DNA of 53,992 nucleotides, from NCBI GenBank assembly GCA_022844485.1, contig JALHLQ010000027.1, positions 1 through 53,992 on the forward strand, in the 5' to 3' direction. The translations under genes were made by a program, and so were the position numbers. Below, in pieces: positions 6,770 to 14,122 of the stretch (the stretch's first letter is position 1; every line of letters starts with the position of its first letter). Source of the DNA: Xanthobacteraceae bacterium. GTDB taxonomy: Bacteria; Pseudomonadota; Alphaproteobacteria; Rhizobiales; Xanthobacteraceae. The notes beneath the pieces are model-generated. The model was not told where the DNA came from. It was given only the letters and a program-made list of their open reading frames with translations, and ran no database searches.

Positions 6770-7879
6770 ATGAACGCGATCCGCAACCGGACGGCCACGG
6801 TCCTCGTCATCGCCGCAATCGGCCTTGCCGCTGGCGCGACATCATTCGGCTGGACCGCCGAGAAACAGGGCGCGGGCGCGACGATCCAGATGGGCGTCGG
6901 GCACTTCAACCGCGACGGCAAGCCGTTCCACTACTGGGACAAGGAGAAGGAGATCCCGGCGGTGTGTGCGCGCTGCCATGGCGCGAACGGGGTCGCCGAA
7001 TATCTGCGCGAGGGCAAGAACGCGCCGGCGCAGCACGTCAAGAACGCCTTCGCCTGCACGAACTGCCATTCCGATATGCTCACCTATACCCGGCACGCCG
7101 CGGCCAAGGTGACGTTTCCGAGCGGGCTGTCCGTCGACACCGGCCACAACGATTCCAACCTCTGCATGACCTGCCATCAGGGCCGCGAGTCGACGGCGAG
7201 CGTCAACAAGGCGATCGAGGGGCGCGCGCCCGATGAGCCCGATCCGAAGCTGAATTTCGTTCACGTCCATTACTTCCCGGCCGGCGCGACGATGTTCGGC
7301 ACGCAGGCCAAGGTCGCCTACGAATTTCCCGGGAAAACCTATGCGGGGCGCTTCGAGCATGCGCCGCTGATGAATACCTGCACGGCCTGTCACGAAGCGC
7401 ATTCCGGCACGCTCATGGTCGCGCGCTGCGGCGCCTGCCATCAGGGCGCGAGCACACAGGCATCGCTCGCGAACATCCGCATGTCCACGCGCGGCGATTT
7501 CGACGGCAATGGGCGCGAAGAGGGCCTGGGCGCGGAGATCGCCGGTCTCCAGCGCGACCTCTACGCGGCGATCCAGGCCTATGCGAAAGCGGTGGGCGGC
7601 GCGGCCATCGCCTTCACGCCCGAGGCGTTCCCCTACTGGCACGCCGACACCAACGGCAACGGCCGCATCGATCCGGACGAGTTGCGTCCGAACAACCGCT
7701 ACCCGGCCTATACGCCCCGCCTCGTCCAGGCGACCTACAACTACACCTACGTGCTGCGCGACCCGGGCGCCGCCTATCACAACGGCCGCTACACGGCGCA
7801 GATCCTCTACGATACGCTCGAAAGCCTGGCGCAAAGCGGCAAGGCCGGAGTCAATATGGCCGGGAAGGCGAGACCGTAG
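6770..7879 (+). CDS. Five-heme c-type cytochrome, exported
   Basis: The 369-residue protein has a Sec-type N-terminus (MNAIRNRTATVLVIAAIGLA) and five CXXCH heme sites at about residues 66, 96, 132, 204 and 220, so it is a periplasmic multiheme cytochrome. Two Asp/Asn/Gly-rich segments, DFDGNGRE (243-250) and DTNGNGRIDPDE (293-304), look like calcium-binding EF-hand or dockerin-type loops, and there are many extra histidines for distal ligation. Family and electron partner are not recognised; related proteins include nitrite/sulfite or extracellular electron-transfer carriers. GGAGG six bases before the ATG supports the start. Maturation would need the CcmIEFH proteins encoded at 19163-23323. 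A fragment of a second copy's 5' end lies at 6139. Confidence 0.85.
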   Translation: MNAIRNRTATVLVIAAIGLAAGATSFGWTAEKQGAGATIQMGVGHFNRDGKPFHYWDKEKEIPAVCARCHGANGVAEYLREGKNAPAQHVKNAFACTNCHSDMLTYTRHAAAKVTFPSGLSVDTGHNDSNLCMTCHQGRESTASVNKAIEGRAPDEPDPKLNFVHVHYFPAGATMFGTQAKVAYEFPGKTYAGRFEHAPLMNTCTACHEAHSGTLMVARCGACHQGASTQASLANIRMSTRGDFDGNGREEGLGAEIAGLQRDLYAAIQAYAKAVGGAAIAFTPEAFPYWHADTNGNGRIDPDELRPNNRYPAYTPRLVQATYNYTYVLRDPGAAYHNGRYTAQILYDTLESLAQSGKAGVNMAGKARP

Positions 7880-8110
7880 CGCTTACGTCCCCTCTCCCCC
7901 TGCGGGAGAGGGGTGCCCGAACATCGCAGGCAAGTTTACGCAGCCTGCGTAAACTTGGCTGCGTGTGAGGGCGGGGTGAGGGTCGTCTTCCCGGGTGGAG
8001 CGGCGCTTGGACGCCCCCTCACCCGGCTCGGACCTTCGGTCCTCGCCACCCTCTCCCACGAGGGGAGAGGGTTCACCAGTTGCTGCGCCTATGCAGATCG
8101 AGAGGCCATA
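7880..8110. repeat. Mosaic of palindromic intergenic repeats, no gene
   Basis: The gap between the cytochrome and nitroreductase genes is filled by inverted stretches: CCTCTCCCCCTGCGGGAGAGG near 7889, a 12-bp perfect palindrome CAAGTTTACGCA...TGCGTAAACTTG at 7931-7957, and CCCCTCACCC...CCCTCTCCC...GGGGAGAGGG to about 8070. These are the same style of element as at 1-268 and 2090-2108. The small frames here have no protein features. Confidence 0.7.
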
Positions 8111-8192
8111 AAATTTTGACTGTGGCCACCCCATTCATAGCTTGTCTGCCCCGCCTCCGCTAACACTCGCCGGCCTCCTGCGGAGTGACTCC

Positions 8193-8900
8193 ATGGATGT
8201 CCGCGACGCCGTTGCGACACGGTTCAGTTGCCGCGCCTTTCTCGACACGCCGGTGCCGGAGCCCTTCGTGCGCGACATTCTCGCGCGCGCGGCGCGAGCG
8301 CCCTCCGGCGGCAACCTCCAGCCCTGGCGCGTCTATGCGCTGGCGGGCGACGCCCTGCGGTCGCTGAAAGCCGAGGTCGCCGCGAAGATCGCCGCGCATC
8401 CCGAGCTTCTGCCGCGCGGGGAGGGCGCCGAATATCCGATCTATCCGCCCGAGCTGAAGGAGCCGTTCTTCACCCGCCAGCGCGTGGTCGGCCGCATGCT
8501 CTACGATGCAATCGGCGTCGCGCGCGAAGATCGGCCGGGCCGCATCCGCCAATACGCGCGCAATTTCGAGTTCTTCGGCGCTCCGGTCGGCCTGTTCTTC
8601 ACCATCGACCGCTCGCTCGGGTCCCCGCAATGGTCCGATCTCGGCATGTACATCCAGACCGTGATGCTGCTCGCCCGCGCGCATGGGCTGCACACCTGCG
8701 GGCAGGAGGCCTGGACGCATTGGCACAAGACCGTGTCGGCCTTTCTCGGCCTGCCCGACGATCACATCCTCTTCTGCGGCCTTGCGCTCGGCCATGCCGA
8801 TCCGGACGCGCCGATCAACAACTGGCGCGCGCCGCGCGAGCCGCTCGAGAGCTTCGCAATCTTCCATGGCTTTTCCCCCGAGGCTGCGCCACAGTCTTGA
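8193..8900 (+). CDS. Nitroreductase family protein
   Basis: A 235-residue flavoprotein of the nitroreductase family. MDVRDAVATRFSCRAFLDTP carries the conserved basic FMN-phosphate site, ARAPSGGNLQPWRVY the second FMN-binding segment, and GLHTCGQEAW and GLALGHADPDAPIN the C-terminal cofactor loop. Such enzymes use NAD(P)H to reduce nitro compounds or quinones; the physiological substrate is unknown. I chose the ATG at 8193, which follows CGGAGTGACTCC and matches the usual N-terminus, rather than the longer frame from 8142. It stands alone ahead of the FeuNPQ-like set. Confidence 0.88.
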   Translation: MDVRDAVATRFSCRAFLDTPVPEPFVRDILARAARAPSGGNLQPWRVYALAGDALRSLKAEVAAKIAAHPELLPRGEGAEYPIYPPELKEPFFTRQRVVGRMLYDAIGVAREDRPGRIRQYARNFEFFGAPVGLFFTIDRSLGSPQWSDLGMYIQTVMLLARAHGLHTCGQEAWTHWHKTVSAFLGLPDDHILFCGLALGHADPDAPINNWRAPREPLESFAIFHGFSPEAAPQS

Positions 8901-8921
8901 TCCCGGTGAAGAAGGACTCTG

Positions 8922-9230
8922 ATGGTCTCGCGCGGCGTGATGTTTTTGCTGGTTCTGTTGACCTGGACGGCCAGCGCGGCGGCCGCCGCCGAGCCGGGCA
9001 GATGTCTCAACGCCGAGGATCGCAGGGCGGCCATCGCCGGCCAGCAGGCGATGCCTCTTGCGAACGCCATCAAAGCCGCTAAATCCCGGGTGCGCGGGGA
9101 GATTATTCGAGCGCGGCTCTGCTACAGCGGTCAGGGGCTTGTTTATGTGCTGACCGTGCTCGGCCGGGATGGCAGGGTAACGCGGGTCAGTGTCGACGCC
9201 GGGTCGGGAACCCTGGCGATCGGGCGCTGA
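8922..9230 (+). CDS. Small periplasmic PepSY-like protein, FeuN-like candidate
   Basis: The 102-residue product has a signal peptide (MVSRGVMFLLVLLTWTASA, then AAAA) and a PepSY-like C-terminal beta unit (YVLTVLGRDGRVTRVSVDAG). It is followed after 14 bp by a response regulator and then its kinase. In Sinorhizobium, a small periplasmic protein, FeuN, encoded before feuP and feuQ restrains the FeuQ kinase. Position, size and export fit that role here, but the identification is inferred mainly from context. Confidence 0.7.
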   Translation: MVSRGVMFLLVLLTWTASAAAAAEPGRCLNAEDRRAAIAGQQAMPLANAIKAAKSRVRGEIIRARLCYSGQGLVYVLTVLGRDGRVTRVSVDAGSGTLAIGR

Positions 9231-9244
9231 CGGGAGGACATGGC

Positions 9245-9916
9245 GTGCGGCTCCTCGTGGTGGAGGACGATCCGGATCTGAACCGGCAGCTGGCGACGGC
9301 GCTGACCGATGCCGGCTACGTGGTGGATCGCGCCTTTGACGGCGAGGAGGGCCACTATCTCGGCGAGACCGAGCCCTACGATGCCGTCATCCTCGACATC
9401 GGCCTGCCGAAGATGGACGGGATCTCCGTGCTCGAAGCCTGGCGGCGCGCGGGACGCGCCATGCCGGTCCTGATCCTCACCGCGCGCGACCGCTGGAGCG
9501 ACAAGGTCCAGGGCTTCGATGCGGGCGCCGACGACTATGTGGCAAAACCCTTCCACCTCGAAGAAGTGCTGGCCCGCATGCGCGCCTTGCTGCGCCGCTC
9601 GGCGGGGCATGCCAAGAGCGAGTTCATGTGCGGTCCTGTCCGGCTCGACACGCGTACCGGCCGCGTCACCGTCGACGGCAATCCGGTCAAGCTCACCTCG
9701 CACGAATATCGGCTTCTCTCCTATCTGATGCACCATACCGGGCGCGTCGTGTCGCGGACGGAGCTGGTCGAGCATCTCTATGACCAGGACTTCGACCGCG
9801 ACTCCAACACGATCGAGGTGTTCGTCGGGCGCATCCGCAAGAAGCTCGGCTTCGACGTGATCCAGACCGTGCGCGGATTGGGGTATCTGCTGACGCCTCC
9901 GAGCGATGCGCGCTAA
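9245..9916 (+). CDS. feuP: OmpR-family response regulator, FeuP-like
   Basis: A 223-residue regulator: receiver domain with acidic pocket VVEDDPD, phospho-acceptor Asp in AVILDIGLPKMDG, Thr in VLILTARDR and Lys in DDYVAKPF; then an OmpR/PhoB winged helix with KLTSHEYRLLSYLMHH and SNTIEVFVGRIRKKLG. The sequence closely resembles FeuP of rhizobia and Brucella as I recall it, which controls cell-envelope and cyclic-glucan export genes. GTG start at 9245 after GGGAGGACATGGC. Its end overlaps the kinase start by 11 bp, so the two are translationally coupled. Confidence 0.85.
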   Translation: MRLLVVEDDPDLNRQLATALTDAGYVVDRAFDGEEGHYLGETEPYDAVILDIGLPKMDGISVLEAWRRAGRAMPVLILTARDRWSDKVQGFDAGADDYVAKPFHLEEVLARMRALLRRSAGHAKSEFMCGPVRLDTRTGRVTVDGNPVKLTSHEYRLLSYLMHHTGRVVSRTELVEHLYDQDFDRDSNTIEVFVGRIRKKLGFDVIQTVRGLGYLLTPPSDAR

Positions 9917-11285
9917 TTCCCTTGCACTGCGCCTGTTCCTGACGGCGTCGGCATGGACCGTCGTGATCCTGCTGGTGACAGGGGTCATCCTGTCGTCGCT
10001 TTACCGGCAGGCGGTGGAGCGGGCCTTCGACCGGCGGCTCACGGTTTATTTGAAGACGATCGTCGCCGACGTCGCCTCTCCCGATGACAACGACAAATTT
10101 CCGCAATCGATCGGCGAGCCCTTGTTCGAGCTTCCCTTGTCCGGATGGTACTGGCACGTCGTGCGCCTCAACACGCCGAAGCCCGATGTGCGCGCCTCGC
10201 GTTCGCTGTGGGACGGCGGCCTGCCGCAGCTCGAGCAGCTTTCCGCACCCTCGAGCCCGGACGGGACACGCAAAGCCTATGTTGCGGGTCCGGAGGAGCA
10301 GCGCCTGCGCATTGTCGAACGCACCGTCGATCTCGGCGAGGACGGGCGCTACCTGATCGCGGTGGCCGGCGACGCCACCGAGATCGACGAGGAGACCTGG
10401 GCCTTCGACCGCGCGCTTGTCATCACCTTCGGCGCGCTGGCGATGGTCCTGCTCTTCACCACCTTGTTCCAGGTGCGCTTCGGGCTGGCGCCGCTCAAGC
10501 GCATTTCCGAGAGCCTGATCGCCATCCGCTCCGGCAAGAGCGATCGTCTCACTGGGCAGTTCCCCGACGAGATCGCGCCGCTGGCGCGCGAAACCAATGC
10601 CCTGATCGACGCCAACCGGGAGATTGTCGAGCGCGCCCGCACGCATGTCGGCAATCTCGCCCATGCCTTGAAGACGCCGTTGTCGGTGATCGTCAACGAG
10701 GCGAACACGCGCGGCGACGATCCTTTGGCGGTCAAGATCCGCGAGCAGGCCGGGATCATGAGCGATCAGGTGGCCCGCCATCTCGAACGCGCGCGTCTTG
10801 CGGCCCGGGCGACGGCGGTCGGCACGGTGACCGACGTCCAACCCGTGGTGATCGCGCTCGCCCGCACCATGGAAAAAATCCATCACGCGCGGCAGGTGGC
10901 GATCGACGTCGATATCCCGGAGACGGCCGCGCTGCGCTTCCGCGGCGAGCGCCAGGATCTCGAGGAGATGGTCGGCAACCTGGTCGACAATGCCTGCAAA
11001 TGGGCGCGCTCGCGCTGCGCCGTGGAGGTCGCCCCGGATGCGGGCGGATCGGCCGCGATTCGGGACAAGTTCAGGATCGTCGTCGATGACGACGGGCCCG
11101 GCCTCTCGCCGGCGGAGCGCCAGCAGGTCGCCCAACGCGGGCAGCGGCTGGACGAAACCAAACCGGGTTCCGGGCTCGGGCTGTCCATCGTGACCGAACT
11201 GGCCTCGCTGTACGGAGGAAGCCTCACCTTGACCAAGGCGCCGATCGGCGGGCTGCGTGCGGAGCTCGTGTTGCCGGCGGTGTGA
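9906..11285 (+). CDS. feuQ: Sensor histidine kinase, FeuQ-like
   Basis: The 459-residue kinase has a first membrane helix (TASAWTVVILLVTGVILSSL, residues about 12-33), a periplasmic sensing domain to about 175, a second membrane helix (ALVITFGALAMVLLFTTLF), a HAMP-like linker, an H-box (GNLAHALKTPLSVIVNE), an N-box (VGNLVDNACKWAR) and G-boxes DDDGPGLSP and GSGLGLSIV. It should phosphorylate the regulator it overlaps. The H-box with HALKTPL is the FeuQ/PhoQ type. The periplasmic domain is probably the contact for the small exported protein encoded upstream. Confidence 0.87.
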   Translation: MRANSLALRLFLTASAWTVVILLVTGVILSSLYRQAVERAFDRRLTVYLKTIVADVASPDDNDKFPQSIGEPLFELPLSGWYWHVVRLNTPKPDVRASRSLWDGGLPQLEQLSAPSSPDGTRKAYVAGPEEQRLRIVERTVDLGEDGRYLIAVAGDATEIDEETWAFDRALVITFGALAMVLLFTTLFQVRFGLAPLKRISESLIAIRSGKSDRLTGQFPDEIAPLARETNALIDANREIVERARTHVGNLAHALKTPLSVIVNEANTRGDDPLAVKIREQAGIMSDQVARHLERARLAARATAVGTVTDVQPVVIALARTMEKIHHARQVAIDVDIPETAALRFRGERQDLEEMVGNLVDNACKWARSRCAVEVAPDAGGSAAIRDKFRIVVDDDGPGLSPAERQQVAQRGQRLDETKPGSGLGLSIVTELASLYGGSLTLTKAPIGGLRAELVLPAV

Positions 11286-11394
11286 TGGCGCCCGCGCGTC
11301 CATTGAGCGGACGCCAACGGTCGCACCCGAGTTTTGCCCTAATCCTTGCCTCAAGGTAGCTTTCATCGAGGCCAATCGCGGGGGAGCAGGCGGC

Positions 11395-11877
11395 ATGTCT
11401 GGACCGAAACTGATCGCAGCGGGGCTGATCGCAGCGACCATGGCGGCGTGCGCCGGCGACCCCTATTCCGGACCGAAGCAGAACACCGGCGCGCTCACCG
11501 GAGCCATCGCCGGCGGGGCGATCGGCGCGGCGGTCACCGGCGGCAGCACGGGCAGCCGGGTCGCGGGGGGCGTGGCCGGCGCCGTGATCGGCGGCCTGCT
11601 CGGCAGCGCCATCGGCGCCGCGCTCGACGACGATGACCGCCAACGCGCCTATGCGGCGCAGATGCAGGCCCTCGAACAGGGCCAATCGGGGGCCCCGGTT
11701 GGCTGGCGCAATCCCGATTCGGGCCGTTACGGCAATGTCGTTCCCGGCCCGGCCTACCAGCAGGCGGGCGCGACCTGCCGGCAATATACCCACACGATCT
11801 ATATAGACGGCCGCCCGCAGACGGCGCGCGGGACCGCCTGCCGCAACCCGGACGGAAGCTGGCAGCCGATGGGTTGA
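11395..11877 (+). CDS. Glycine-zipper outer-membrane lipoprotein (17-kDa surface antigen type)
   Basis: The 160-residue product starts MSGPKLIAAGLIAATMAACA, a lipoprotein signal with a lipobox ending at Cys19. A glycine-zipper segment follows (GALTGAIAGGAIGAAVTGG, then VAGGVAGAVIGGLLGSAIGA), able to insert in membranes as a 2TM zipper. The C-terminal domain has paired cysteines (ATCRQYTHTIYIDGRPQTA then GTACRNPDGSWQ) as in the rickettsial 17-kDa antigen/RT0821-Lpp0805 family. Probably an envelope structural lipoprotein. GGGGGAG upstream supports the ATG at 11395. It is the last gene before the CRISPR array. Confidence 0.85.
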   Translation: MSGPKLIAAGLIAATMAACAGDPYSGPKQNTGALTGAIAGGAIGAAVTGGSTGSRVAGGVAGAVIGGLLGSAIGAALDDDDRQRAYAAQMQALEQGQSGAPVGWRNPDSGRYGNVVPGPAYQQAGATCRQYTHTIYIDGRPQTARGTACRNPDGSWQPMG

Positions 11878-11930
11878 GGCAGCGCACAAAGGCGACTTAA
11901 GTCTTGTTGGCAGCTTCTGGCGCGAAGCGC

Positions 11931-12007
11931 TCGGCTCTCGCGAACCCTCTCGTCTCGTCGGCGTATTCGCCACAGGTTTCGTCACGAAGAGGGTTGGCGA
12001 GAGCCGA
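11931..12007. repeat. Long imperfect inverted repeat at the upstream edge of the CRISPR array
   Basis: Bases 11931-11950 (TCGGCTCTCGCGAACCCTCT) pair with 11988-12007 with one mismatch, separated by 37 bases. The right arm ends 3 bp before the first CRISPR repeat. There is no T-run on either strand, so it does not look like a simple terminator. It may be part of the array's leader or a boundary element. Confidence 0.75.
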
Positions 12008-12010
12008 ACC

Positions 12011-12838
12011 GCCGTGGCTTCCCTACCGATTTCCCCGTGGTAGGCTGCAATTCGCCGCATCAAGCCCCCTCCGAACGCCGTGGCTTCCCTACCGATTTCC
12101 CCGTGGTAGGCTACGTCACGGCTCTGCGGGCGAAGGCTGTCAGCCGTGGCTTCCCTACCGATTTCCCCGTGGTAGGCTTGCGCGCTCGACCTCTGGCGCG
12201 ATGTCCTTGCCGTGGCTTCCCTACCGATTTCCCCGTGGTAGGCTAAGGTTCGGACTGGGTGAAGCGTTACGTTCGCCGTGGCTTCCCTACCGATTTCCCC
12301 GTGGTAGGCTGGAGGACGGCGATGATGCCGACTCCGGCGAGCCGTGGCTTCCCTACCGATTTCCCCGTGGTAGGCTAGGGAACACTCATTCCTTGCTCCC
12401 TTTCCAGCCGTGGCTTCCCTACCGATTTCCCCGTGGTAGGCTCGTATGGCTTGGCTCCGCAGGCGATCAGGGGCCGTGGCTTCCCTACCGATTTCCCCGT
12501 GGTAGGCTAATGAGAACCGGCTCAGCGTCGAGAGCCTCGCCGTGGCTTCCCTACCGATTTCCCCGTGGTAGGCTTGAGGTTTCGGCCTGCCGAGCCCGCA
12601 GATAGCCGTGGCTTCCCTACCGATTTCCCCGTGGTAGGCTGAGGGCTCGCGCAACTCGCGCATGCGCTCGGCCGTGGCTTCCCTACCGATTTCCCCGTGG
12701 TAGGCTCGCCGCACCGGCCGCAGCCGCACCGCTAGAGCCGTGGCTTCCCTACCGATTTCCCCGTGGTAGGCTTTGAGCGAGACCGAGTCGAACACACTGT
12801 CAGCCGTGGCTTCCCTACCGATTTCCCCGTGGTAGGCT
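12011..12838 (+). CRISPR. Type II-C CRISPR array: 13 repeats of 36 bp, 12 spacers of 30 bp
   Basis: Repeats start at 12011 and every 66 bases to 12803. All 13 appear identical; each begins GCCGTGGCTTCCCTACCG and ends TTTCCCCGTGGTAGGCT. All twelve spacers are exactly 30 bp and differ from one another; I see no spacer copied elsewhere in the window. The anti-repeat of the tracrRNA pairs with the first 26 bases of the plus-strand repeat, so the plus strand is the crRNA strand. The last nine bases, TGG-TAGGCT, have the layout of an extended -10 (TGn-TAnnnT), as in Neisseria and Campylobacter II-C repeats, and would start transcripts about 7 bases into each spacer. CCTACC and GGTAGG inside the repeat form a 6-bp dyad. 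Because 66 is divisible by 3, long false reading frames cross the array. Confidence 0.98.
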
Positions 12839-12858
12839 CCGAACGGTGCAAAGCGGTG

Positions 12859-12902
12859 AAAAACCTCTGATTTCCGCCTGATCGCTCAGGCGGAAATCAG
12901 AG
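12859..12902 (-). terminator. Intrinsic terminator of the cas operon, overlapping the cas2 stop
   Basis: CTCTGATTTCCGCCTGA (12865-12881) and its exact complement at 12886-12902 form a perfect 17-bp hairpin with the loop TCGC. On the minus strand it is followed by GTTTTTC, giving a U-run. The cas2 stop codon (12897-12899) lies inside the hairpin. On the plus strand there is no U-run, so array transcripts from the other side are not obviously stopped here. Confidence 0.85.
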
Positions 12903-13226
12903 CAAAACCAGTTGTTCGGACGCCTTTTGCTCACTGAAGCTCGCCTCCCCAAGCAGCAGCTTCATGCGCGCATACTGCTTGTCGGTCACTTGCAGCGTAC
13001 GCACGCTCCCCTTGGGCGGCAAGTTCTTGGTGACGCGTTGCCCATGTTTGTCGGCCGCATCCTCGCCCCGGCAAACGCGAGCATAAACGGACAACTGAAG
13101 CATGAGGAAGCCGTCGTCCTTGAGGAACTTGCGAAAGCGCGTCGCGTGACGGCGATCCGCCTTCGTTCCGACCGGCAGGTCGAAAAACACGAACATCCAC
13201 ACGAAACGCACCTCTTCACTCTTCAC
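12897..13226 (-). CDS. cas2: CRISPR-associated endonuclease Cas2
   Basis: The 109-residue protein contains the Cas2 ferredoxin-like core: first strand VWMFVFFDLPVGTKADRR with the conserved Asp, then FLKDDGFLMLQLSVYARV and GSVRTLQVTDKQYARM. Cas2 bridges two Cas1 dimers during spacer integration. The start is a GTG whose GTGA overlaps the cas1 stop, so translation is coupled. The stop is buried in the terminator hairpin. Length is normal for type II Cas2. Confidence 0.95.
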   Translation of the reverse strand: MKSEEVRFVWMFVFFDLPVGTKADRRHATRFRKFLKDDGFLMLQLSVYARVCRGEDAADKHGQRVTKNLPPKGSVRTLQVTDKQYARMKLLLGEASFSEQKASEQLVLL

Positions 13227-14122
13227 GCTGCCGCCTCCAACTCCGGCAGCGTGAGCCGATCCGCTTTCTCGTCCTCCAGCGCGCGCACGAGACTCTGCGC
13301 AGCGGTCTCGGCGGCAACGAGAAGGGTCACTATGTCGTCGCCCACGCGTGCGTTGAGCAGCAGCCCGCCCGCCATAGCGCGGCGATCCTCGACGGTGAGG
13401 TCCTTATCCTTGCCTTTTCCGCAATCGCTCGTTCGCCACGCGAGGAGATCGACAAAAGGCCGGAACGGCTCGAACAGGTCGTCCGCCAAGTTGAACGCGT
13501 TCGCAGCGCCCTGGTGCGCCAAACCGATGGCGGGCAGGAGACCTGCAGCCACCAGCGCCCGAGCGACGCCTGCGCGCACTACGGCGTAACCATAGTTGAG
13601 AAGCTTGTTGCGGCGGTCGGAAGGATCGTCACGGACAAACTCGCCGAATAAACGCCGCCAATAGAAACGCGCCGCGCGTGCCTCGACATTGTCGGGATCG
13701 CCGGGCTCGACGCGCCGCGCGATCTCCTTCAGCGCGGCGAATTCCTTGTGCCCGGTCGCGGCGAGGACGGCCGATTGGTTGATGATTTTTCCGCGGATCA
13801 TCCCCTGCCACAGCCGTCGCTTCAGCGACTCCTTCGCCTCCATCTGTAATTTTGCGATCGCGCCCTGCCGATGATGCCGGTGGAACGGCAGCAGCAGGCC
13901 GGACGGCGAGTGGCGCTGGTCGGTGACCACGATCGCGACCCCCGACTCCATGCACGCCGACATCAGCGTGCTTGTCAGGGTCGCGTGCGGCGTGTCGATG
14001 ATGATCCAGGCCACGTCCTCCAGGGGGAGGCGCACTTCTCCATCGTCACGTTTGACGCAGCACTGGCCGTCGGCAAGCGAAAGCCGCGCCGGCTGCGTCA
14101 GGTGCAGGCCTTTCCACGCCAT
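13223..14122 (-). CDS. cas1: CRISPR-associated endonuclease Cas1
   Basis: The 299-residue integrase has the N-terminal beta domain (MAWKGLHLTQPARLSLADG) and the C-terminal helical active site: Glu147 in NVEARAARFYW, His203 in GLAHQGAANAFN and the acidic pair at 214-215 in LADDLFEPFRP. Together with Cas2 it inserts new spacers. It begins inside the end of cas9 (25-bp overlap, different frame) and overlaps cas2 by 4 bp, so cas9-cas1-cas2 is one operon. No csn2 or cas4 is present, which defines subtype II-C. Confidence 0.97.
   Translation of the reverse strand: MAWKGLHLTQPARLSLADGQCCVKRDDGEVRLPLEDVAWIIIDTPHATLTSTLMSACMESGVAIVVTDQRHSPSGLLLPFHRHHRQGAIAKLQMEAKESLKRRLWQGMIRGKIINQSAVLAATGHKEFAALKEIARRVEPGDPDNVEARAARFYWRRLFGEFVRDDPSDRRNKLLNYGYAVVRAGVARALVAAGLLPAIGLAHQGAANAFNLADDLFEPFRPFVDLLAWRTSDCGKGKDKDLTVEDRRAMAGGLLLNARVGDDIVTLLVAAETAAQSLVRALEDEKADRLTLPELEAAA

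Noticed and set aside
11904..12795. Long open frames across the CRISPR array on both strands with a repeated peptide
   Set aside because: The 66-bp repeat-spacer unit is a multiple of three and has no stop in these frames, so the repeated peptide is an artefact of the array, not a repeat protein.
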